From Candidatus Nanopelagicales bacterium (lineage in GTDB: Bacteria; Actinomycetota; Actinomycetes; S36-B12; CAIYMF01): a DNA stretch of 43,282 nt. A program made the position numbers and the translations under genes. Shown piece by piece: positions 37,641-43,282 of this stretch. The stretch's first letter is position 1. Each line of letters starts with the position of its first letter. The stretch is from contig JANXWJ010000220.1 in assembly GCA_025351185.1 (NCBI GenBank), forward strand, positions 1 to 43,282. Reading direction: 5' to 3'. The notes beneath the pieces were generated by a model that worked only from the letters and a program-made list of their open reading frames with translations, searched no databases and was not told the DNA's origin.

Positions 37641-38924
37641 TCACAGCTCGTAGGCGACGGCCGGGTTGAGGATGAGCGTGCGCCACAGCAGCTCCCTGTC
37701 GGCGCGGGTCAGCCGGGCGGCGTCGGCTGCATCGAGCCACTGCGACTCGATGACGTGGACCTGCTCGCTGATGATCGTGCGTGCCTCCTCTCGGCTCAGC
37801 AAGAACACCTCGCTCGCCTCGACACACAACGCCATCCGCGACATCCGGCGCCCGTCTCGGGCAATCTCCATCGCTTGCTGCGCCGAATCGCCACTGCGCA
37901 TCTGCGGGCTCAGGTCATACGCCGGCGTCAGACTCAGCATCGTCCCGTCCCAGAACGCGGCGTGGTTTCGCGCGTGGTCGTCGGTGTTGCTGACCGCGAT
38001 GTTGAACACGATCCGGCCGAACAGCTCGCGCAAGGTGGCCGCAGGGTCGGTGAACCGTGCTCGGATGATGTCGGCCAGGCCGTGATAGGTGGCGTAGCGA
38101 CCGTGCATCTCGTCGAGGCCGAGGATGGTCAGCGCCGACACCACGGGAGTGCGCTGACCGACCGCGCCGGGGAGCGAGCCGGTGGTGCCTGGTCGGTCGA
38201 ATCGCTCCACGAGCAGCACGTCCCGGCCGAGACTCTCGATCAGCTCGGTCGCCGCGACGCGCAAGCCGACGCGCCGGGCCAAGTCCATGGCAACGGCCTC
38301 CGCCTTGACCACGGGCCAGGGGTCCGAAGCCACCGACAGCTTCGCGATGAGCTCACGGGGCAGCTGACCGGGCGACGTCTCCCGCAACAGGACCTTCGGT
38401 CGAGCGCCACCGATGGACGTACCTCGCAGCAGTGCGTCCTCCAGGTCCGCCGGCAGCGGTTGGCCCGCGAGGAAGTCCTCGGTTGCAGCCTGCATCGTCG
38501 CTAGCGAGGCAGTGGTGAGGCGGGGGATGTACGCCGTGGGGCTGGCCTGGAAGTCCACGGCACCGACACGGTCACTTCCGGACTCGAGCAGGTAGGTCAA
38601 CAGCGGCAGGTCGCCGGTATCGGCCGTGAGCGTGCCGCGCCCGGCGTGACGGGCCAGGATGACGCGCTGACCCCAGGCATCGGGGGCAGCGTCACGGATG
38701 CAGCCAGCGACGGCCAGCCCATCGGGCGGGCGCAGGAAACCGCGCTGCAACGGCAGCTCCGGCACATAGAGCGGGATCGCGTCTGGGCGCGCCAGATAGC
38801 TGGCGGCGTAGTTGTAGACCAGAAGATCACCGTTCTGGCGCACGACGCCGGCGACCACCGGGTCCGTCGCGCCGGGCAGCCAGATCCACACGTAGGCGCG
38901 GTCGGGCGTCGTGGAAACTGCCAT
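37641..38924 (-). CDS. hipA: HipA-like Ser/Thr kinase toxin
   Basis: A 427-residue full-length HipA. The N-terminal subdomain has GSDRVGAVDFQ. The Ser-containing regulatory/P-loop segment is LRGTSIGGARPKVLL (166-180). ERFDRPG (240-246) follows. The catalytic loop is VSNTDDHARNH (Asp315/316, Asn320), and LTPAYDLSP supplies the metal-binding Asp. HipA kinases phosphorylate tRNA synthetases or other targets, halting growth; HipB neutralises them. All catalytic residues appear intact, so the toxin should be active. Its ATG overlaps the hipB stop (TGATG at 38922-38926), the usual coupling. It lies directly after jetD and hipB in the minus-strand run. Confidence 0.92.
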   Translation of the reverse strand: MAVSTTPDRAYVWIWLPGATDPVVAGVVRQNGDLLVYNYAASYLARPDAIPLYVPELPLQRGFLRPPDGLAVAGCIRDAAPDAWGQRVILARHAGRGTLTADTGDLPLLTYLLESGSDRVGAVDFQASPTAYIPRLTTASLATMQAATEDFLAGQPLPADLEDALLRGTSIGGARPKVLLRETSPGQLPRELIAKLSVASDPWPVVKAEAVAMDLARRVGLRVAATELIESLGRDVLLVERFDRPGTTGSLPGAVGQRTPVVSALTILGLDEMHGRYATYHGLADIIRARFTDPAATLRELFGRIVFNIAVSNTDDHARNHAAFWDGTMLSLTPAYDLSPQMRSGDSAQQAMEIARDGRRMSRMALCVEASEVFLLSREEARTIISEQVHVIESQWLDAADAARLTRADRELLWRTLILNPAVAYEL

Positions 38925-39259
38925 CAGAACTCATCGTCGAGCTCGAGGTCGGCGCGCTCCCGCACTCGGGACGGCAGCACCGCAAGCCGTTCCTCGCCGC
39001 GGCGTATCAGCTGCGGCAGGTCACCCGGCGAGGCGCCGAAGAGCTCGACCCCGACCAAGGCGGCAAGGTCGAACGCCGTGCCGATCGCCACCGCCGACCC
39101 GCCGTGCTCGACCTTGCGCACCGTCTCGCGAGACACCCCGGCGCGTTCCGCGAGCTCTGCCTGACTCCACCGGCGAGCCCGCCGGGCGCGCGCGACCTCG
39201 AGGCCCAGCACGCGTACGGCATCCTGCGCCTGTGGCAATATCGCGCGAGCTCGGGTCAC
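38924..39259 (-). CDS. hipB: HipB-like antitoxin, HTH repressor
   Basis: A 111-residue antitoxin. An Xre/Cro helix-turn-helix covers about 24-80: RRWSQAELAERAGVSRETVRKVEHGG. A short acidic C-terminal tail (ERADLELDDEF) is of the kind that contacts HipA. The start is GTG at 39259, supported by GGAGGTG about 7 nt upstream; a longer reading to 39289 would run into the palindromic operator. It presumably represses its own operon through the palindrome at 39287-39310. Confidence 0.88.
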   Translation of the reverse strand: MTRARAILPQAQDAVRVLGLEVARARRARRWSQAELAERAGVSRETVRKVEHGGSAVAIGTAFDLAALVGVELFGASPGDLPQLIRRGEERLAVLPSRVRERADLELDDEF

Positions 39260-39286
39260 GGGACCACCTCCGGATGCGAACGCTAG

Positions 39287-39310
39287 CACGCTTTAGAACG
39301 CTAAAGCGTG
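39287..39310 (-). promoter_or_regulatory. hipBA operator palindrome
   Basis: CACGCTTTA (39287-39295) and TAAAGCGTG (39302-39310) are perfect 9-bp arms around GAACGC. The half-element AACGCTA occurs twice, at 39279-39285 and 39297-39303, 18 bp apart. The palindrome ends 28 nt before the hipB start and is AT-richer than its surroundings, with TTGTTA on the minus strand just upstream as a possible -35. This is where HipB would bind to shut off its own promoter. Assignment is by position and symmetry. Confidence 0.75.
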
Positions 39311-39418
39311 CGTTAACAAGCATTCTTCCTGGACTTAGATGGCGTACTTCTTCCCCCGCCTGGGCCTGACTCGCGCGCCATCATCGATCCCGTCTCACCG
39401 GTCTGCGTCGTGGCTGAC

Positions 39419-40615
39419 TCACGCCGGCTGGTCGTTACCCTCGAGCGCTTCGCGGATCAGGTGGAAGCTGATCCGTTCCTGCTCCAGGCGCACCGAGCGC
39501 CCGAAGGTGTTGGCGCCCAGGTCGTCGTAGAGCCGCTGCTCCGGCTCGGTGAGACGGGTGAGAATGGCACGGCTCGGGGTCGGCTCGTGACCCCAGTGGG
39601 TCTCGTGCGACAGCAACGTAGACCGGTCCATCAGGATCGAGCGGGTCCCGGGGAAGTGCGCGCGCAGACCGTCCAGGATGGCGAAGCCGTGGGTGTCGAG
39701 GTCACCCCAGTAGAGCAGGTCGACACCGTGCAGCCAGTCGATCCGCGACAGGCGCCCGAGCCCGTAGCCCGAGCCCAGCACGGCGATCGTGTCGCCGACA
39801 TCGGGGAGGGCGAGATAGGTGATCTCGTTCTCCACGATGAGCACTCGGCGCGGCCGCAGCCCCAGCCTGGCGACCTCGTCGCCGCGAGCCGTGAGCTCGA
39901 GGAAGCCGCCCGGCAGCAGCTGGGAAGGGTAGAGCGTCCGCATCCTGACGTAGTCAGGCTTGCCAAGGAATCCGAAGCGTGCCACCAGGTCCGCACGAGG
40001 TGCCGTCACGTCGATGCGCTCGGGGTCGAGCACCTCGCTGAGCAGGTCGGAGATCAGCGCACGATTCGTCTCGAGGAACTTCGTGTCGACCCCCGCGACG
40101 TCGACCTGCCGGAGATAGACCGGCTCCTCGTGCTCCGACATCCACGAGACCGCAGCCAGCGCGCGAGCCCAGACATCGGATTTCTCCAGCACCCTCAGCG
40201 GATGCGCCGAAACCCACGGCACAAGCGCCGGCACCGACGCAGCGGTCAGCGACGCGAGCTCGTCAAAGCTGCGCACCTGCGCGCCAACCCCCAGCACCGC
40301 CCACAGCGACTCGGGTCTGTCGATCCAGACTCGGCACGGCACCTCGTTCGCCCCGACCACGCGGCCGCCGACACTCGCCGTCTCGATGCGCAGGTGCGCG
40401 GGATACGCAGCACGCCACCTCGTCACCCACTCCCGCGCAGCACCCAGATCCGCCACGAGCTCCGTCGGGGTCGGGGCCCGCAGCGGCAGCGACACCGGGT
40501 CCCACTCCTCGCCCCGCGCATGCCGGCCGAGGAAGTCCCCGCGTGCCCAGCGCCTGCGCAGCGTGTCGACCACGTCGGTCGGCTCGGTCCATCGCGACGT
40601 CGCGGCACGACTCAC
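39419..40615 (-). CDS. jetD: Wadjet protein JetD (DUF3322/DUF2220 nuclease)
   Basis: A 398-residue protein, complete. The N-terminal part (about 1-190) is DUF3322 (RRRWARGDFLG, YLRQVDVAGVDTKFLE). The C-terminal DUF2220 part is a topoisomerase VI-like Toprim nuclease domain, with VENEITYLALP (Glu262/264), WGDLDTHGFAILDGL (Asp305, Asp307) and later ERISFHLIREAL. JetD is the DNA-cleaving subunit of Wadjet, which cuts small circular plasmids after SMC-driven loop extrusion. The GTG at 40613-40615 overlaps the jetC stop (GTGA), so the two are coupled. The intact acidic residues suggest an active nuclease. hipB follows 160 nt downstream. Confidence 0.92.
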   Translation of the reverse strand: MSRAATSRWTEPTDVVDTLRRRWARGDFLGRHARGEEWDPVSLPLRAPTPTELVADLGAAREWVTRWRAAYPAHLRIETASVGGRVVGANEVPCRVWIDRPESLWAVLGVGAQVRSFDELASLTAASVPALVPWVSAHPLRVLEKSDVWARALAAVSWMSEHEEPVYLRQVDVAGVDTKFLETNRALISDLLSEVLDPERIDVTAPRADLVARFGFLGKPDYVRMRTLYPSQLLPGGFLELTARGDEVARLGLRPRRVLIVENEITYLALPDVGDTIAVLGSGYGLGRLSRIDWLHGVDLLYWGDLDTHGFAILDGLRAHFPGTRSILMDRSTLLSHETHWGHEPTPSRAILTRLTEPEQRLYDDLGANTFGRSVRLEQERISFHLIREALEGNDQPA

Positions 40616-43282
40616 GCGAGCCCCCCGGCCTCTCCGACGAGCGCATCGCCGTCCGAGACCTCGGTCAGGGCCAGGAGCGCATGGGCGGCCTTGCGCTGGT
40701 GATACTCCTCGATCGTGAGGGTCTGCAGGTGCGAGCTGCTGCCCGAGGAGTTGCTGACGTAGCCGACGGCGGAGACGAACGGCTCGATCACGTGGATCTT
40801 CTGCAGCGGCGTGACGATGAGCAGCTGCAGCCCGAGCTGCTGGAACAGCGAGAGGGCAAAGCGCGTGGACTCATCGGACCCTCTCCCGAACGCCTCGTCG
40901 ATCACGACGAAGCGGAACGTCTTCGAGCGGGCCGATCCCCAGTCGAGCTTGAACTGGTAGGCCAGGGATGCGGCGAGGATCGTGTAGGCCAGCTTCTCCT
41001 TCTGCCCACCGGACTTTCCGCCGGAGTCGGTGTAGGTCTCGTGCTCGGAGTCATCAGCACGCCACCGCTCGGAGGCGGAGAAGGTGAACCAGTTGCGCAC
41101 ATCGGTGACGCGTCGCGTCCAGGTGCGGTCGAGCTCGGTGAGACCCTCGCGGCCCTTGAACCGTTCGATGAGCCGCTTGACCTGGAGGAACTTCGCCTCG
41201 CCGTAGTGCTCCGTCTCCTCCTCCAGCGCACCCGCGGTGCAAGCACGCAGGTCGGTGATGAAGGTGCGTACGTCCTGGTTGCTCGTGCGCTGGCCGTCGA
41301 GGCGGATGTAGCGGCCGGGGTTGTAGTCGATGCCGGTGAGGGACTCGTTGATGGTGGCGATGCGATCGTTGATCTGGTCGACCTGCATGTTGAGCTGGGC
41401 GAAGAACGAGGCGACGTCGCGGATCGTGTTGGTGTTGAGGTAGTCCTTGAACTGCGCCTCGAACCGAGGCAGGTCGTCCTTGGAGATCCGGGCGTGCAGG
41501 GTCCGGAACTCCTCCGCCGACTCGATGGCGGCGTCGATCTCCAGGGTCTCCAGCGGATAGTCCGCGCGGAACTGCCCCATCCGCTTCACGGCGCGGGCGA
41601 TGGAGCGCTGCTTGAGCCGCTCGGCCTCGTCGAGGTCGCGATCGAGCCCGTCACGCTGCGCCTGCTCGAGGCTGTCGATGGCGGCAAGCTCCGACGGGAT
41701 CGCACCGAGTCGAGCTCGCATCAGGTCGCGTACGTCATCGAGGTCGACTTCGAGCGACGCCAGCCGCGCCTGGATGCGCTCCAGCAGCGTCGCCTGGTCC
41801 TCGACCTTGGTCCGAGCCTGACCGAGCTTGCTCTGCGCATCGCTGCGTCGGCGATCCGTGTCGGCGATGGCTCGCTCGACCTCGTCGAGCGCCTCGCCCA
41901 CCCGGCGCAGGGCGTCCGACGAGGCTTCGATCGCCCGTGCCTCCGCCTCGAGCGCGGCCACGAGGTTGACGCTGGTGAGGTAGTCGAGCTCGGTGAAGTC
42001 GGTGACCCGGCTCAACGCCTCGAGATCGCCACGGCGAGAGCGCAGCTCGCGACCCTGAGCCTCGAGGCGCCCGCGCAGCGACGTGGCACCAGCGAGGCCG
42101 AGGTGCAGCTCGCTGGCTCGAGCGAGCAGCAGGTCGACCTTCGCCTGGTTGCTCCAGCCCAGTACCCACTGGGACCTGTCATCGATCCGGTGCCGGTCAT
42201 CCTTCTCGTGGCGACCACCGAGCCCCTTGACCTGTCCCTGCGCGGTCACCGCACGGTCGGCGCGACGGAACTCCTCCAACGTCGTCGCGCACACCTGGTC
42301 GGCGCGGTGCGCGATCTCGCTCTCGAGCCAGGCGTAGTGCGGGGTGTCGGTGCTGATCTCGACGGTGTCGCACAGCAGCAGCCCGGCGTCGCCGCGGTCG
42401 GGCCGGCGCACGGTGCTGGCCCCCACGCGGTAGTAGACGACCCGAGCGCCGAGATGCCGCCCGTTGATCCACGAGGCGACAGCCGTGTAGTGCTCGTTGG
42501 GCACCAGCAGCGAGAGCGCAAAGCCGTGCAGCACACGCTCGGCCACGCCCTCCCACTCGGCGTGCTCGGGCCGCACCTGCAGCAGCTCCCCCGCGAACGG
42601 CACCGCGTCGAGCTCGATGTCGAGCTCCTCGCACAGCGCGGTGCGCAGCTCTTGGCTGCGCCGCGGGATGTTTGTACGCCGCTGCTCGAGGCTGCGCAGC
42701 TCGGCGTTGACCTCGTGAGCATCCGCTTCGAGCTTCTCGCGCTCGACAGCGGCGCGGTCGCGCGCCACCTGCAGCGAGACGTCGTCGTTGTCGAGGTCGT
42801 CGATGCGTCCGGCGACGACCGTGAGTCGAGCGGCGAGGGTGGCGGGTGAGTCGGCCGGCTCGAGCCCGAGCCGCTGCAGCAGCGCCGTGACCTCGCGGTG
42901 GCGAGCCTGGCGGGTCTCGCGCTGCGCCTCGGCGGTGCGACGTTCGCGGGCGATCTGCTCGAGCCGGTCACCGCCATAGCCGGCGCGTTCGATGGCGAGC
43001 TGGGTCTTGCGCTCCTGATGCTCCGCGAGCACCTCGGTGAGCCGGTACTGCTCGGCTTCCAGCGATTCCACCTCAGCGCGCCAGGACCTGATCGACTCGC
43101 CCAGCAGATCTGCCCTGATCTCGTCGAGCGCATAGGGCAGCACGTGGCGCAAGGTCGTGAGGTGCTGAGCCTGGCGGACCTGCTGGTCGTAGGCATCGCA
43201 GTCCGCGAGCAGCGGATCGAGCAGCGCGAGCTGCGCGCGAGCGCGCGAGACGGCCTCGTGTGCCTTGGTCAGGTTGTCGAAG
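40612..43282 (-). CDS. jetC: Wadjet SMC-like ATPase JetC, 5' end outside the window
   Basis: At least 889 residues; the frame stays open to the window edge, so the N-terminus with Walker A lies outside. Long heptad-rich coiled coils (for example EVESLEAEQYRLTEVLAEHQ) flank a hinge-like middle. The C-terminal ATPase head has the ABC signature SGGKSGGQKEKLAY (coded near 40990-41030) and Walker B FRFVVIDEAFGRGSDES (near 40880-40915). This is the MukB/SbcC-like motor of Wadjet that, with kleisin JetA and KITE protein JetB, extrudes plasmid DNA. jetA and jetB are expected just beyond 43282 on the minus strand. The stop overlaps the jetD start. Confidence 0.92.
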   Translation of the reverse strand, partial: FDNLTKAHEAVSRARAQLALLDPLLADCDAYDQQVRQAQHLTTLRHVLPYALDEIRADLLGESIRSWRAEVESLEAEQYRLTEVLAEHQERKTQLAIERAGYGGDRLEQIARERRTAEAQRETRQARHREVTALLQRLGLEPADSPATLAARLTVVAGRIDDLDNDDVSLQVARDRAAVEREKLEADAHEVNAELRSLEQRRTNIPRRSQELRTALCEELDIELDAVPFAGELLQVRPEHAEWEGVAERVLHGFALSLLVPNEHYTAVASWINGRHLGARVVYYRVGASTVRRPDRGDAGLLLCDTVEISTDTPHYAWLESEIAHRADQVCATTLEEFRRADRAVTAQGQVKGLGGRHEKDDRHRIDDRSQWVLGWSNQAKVDLLLARASELHLGLAGATSLRGRLEAQGRELRSRRGDLEALSRVTDFTELDYLTSVNLVAALEAEARAIEASSDALRRVGEALDEVERAIADTDRRRSDAQSKLGQARTKVEDQATLLERIQARLASLEVDLDDVRDLMRARLGAIPSELAAIDSLEQAQRDGLDRDLDEAERLKQRSIARAVKRMGQFRADYPLETLEIDAAIESAEEFRTLHARISKDDLPRFEAQFKDYLNTNTIRDVASFFAQLNMQVDQINDRIATINESLTGIDYNPGRYIRLDGQRTSNQDVRTFITDLRACTAGALEEETEHYGEAKFLQVKRLIERFKGREGLTELDRTWTRRVTDVRNWFTFSASERWRADDSEHETYTDSGGKSGGQKEKLAYTILAASLAYQFKLDWGSARSKTFRFVVIDEAFGRGSDESTRFALSLFQQLGLQLLIVTPLQKIHVIEPFVSAVGYVSNSSGSSSHLQTLTIEEYHQRKAAHALLALTEVSDGDALVGEAGGLA

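Noticed and set aside
40543-42849. Very long open frame on the plus strand opposite jetC
   Set aside because: It mirrors the jetC coding strand. The translation is rich in Arg, Val and Leu with no domains, while the minus strand shows clear SMC motifs.

Overview
The window is high-GC DNA with strong G/C bias at third codon positions, GTG starts beside ATG, and a class I aldolase, PucR and BTAD/LuxR regulators typical of Actinobacteria. I infer an actinobacterium of the Nocardioidaceae/Intrasporangiaceae kind; the genus cannot be told from this sequence. No tRNA, rRNA, CRISPR array or transposase was recognised.

Positions 1-18.4 kb look like ordinary chromosome. They hold a membrane-embedded alpha/beta hydrolase, a secreted M14 peptidase, a DUF4242 protein, a giant regulator with both a SARP/BTAD head and a LuxR tail, RecQ, a class I fructose-bisphosphate aldolase, a tandem universal stress protein, a pentapeptide-DinB protein, an MFS exporter and a lipoprotein esterase. 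Decay is visible: a DinB pseudogene with a nonsense codon, two compensating frameshifts and a lost C-terminus (10.05-10.50 kb), a frameshifted unknown gene (13.7-14.3 kb) and a probable remnant (16.9-17.4 kb). A 13-bp sequence, part of a 49-bp repeat, sits just 3' of two genes (1-15 and 10547-10679).

Positions 18.5-25.0 kb are a catabolic module. A PucR-type regulator is divergent from a tightly coupled operon: APC permease, two SDR dehydrogenases, a ureohydrolase (agmatinase/guanidino-hydrolase family) and a NodB-type deacetylase/amidohydrolase. It reads as uptake and breakdown of a guanidino- or ring-nitrogen compound; the substrate is unknown. An aldo/keto reductase follows.

Positions 26.4-43.28 kb are a dense defence-type island. 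On the left are a NERD-helicase, an HNH nuclease with an N-terminal PUA/EVE-like region, a second NERD-helicase and a divergent DUF3293 gene. From 32.8 kb to the right edge every gene is on the minus strand. Read in transcription order from the right these are jetC (truncated by the window edge) and jetD of a Wadjet anti-plasmid system, hipB-hipA with a palindromic operator, a large TM0106-type RecB-like nuclease/SF1 helicase, a possible small ORF, a lipoprotein with a PASTA-like end and a small PD-(D/E)xK-like nuclease. The NERD/HNH/NERD group and the nuclease-lipoprotein pair are the best candidates for undescribed systems.
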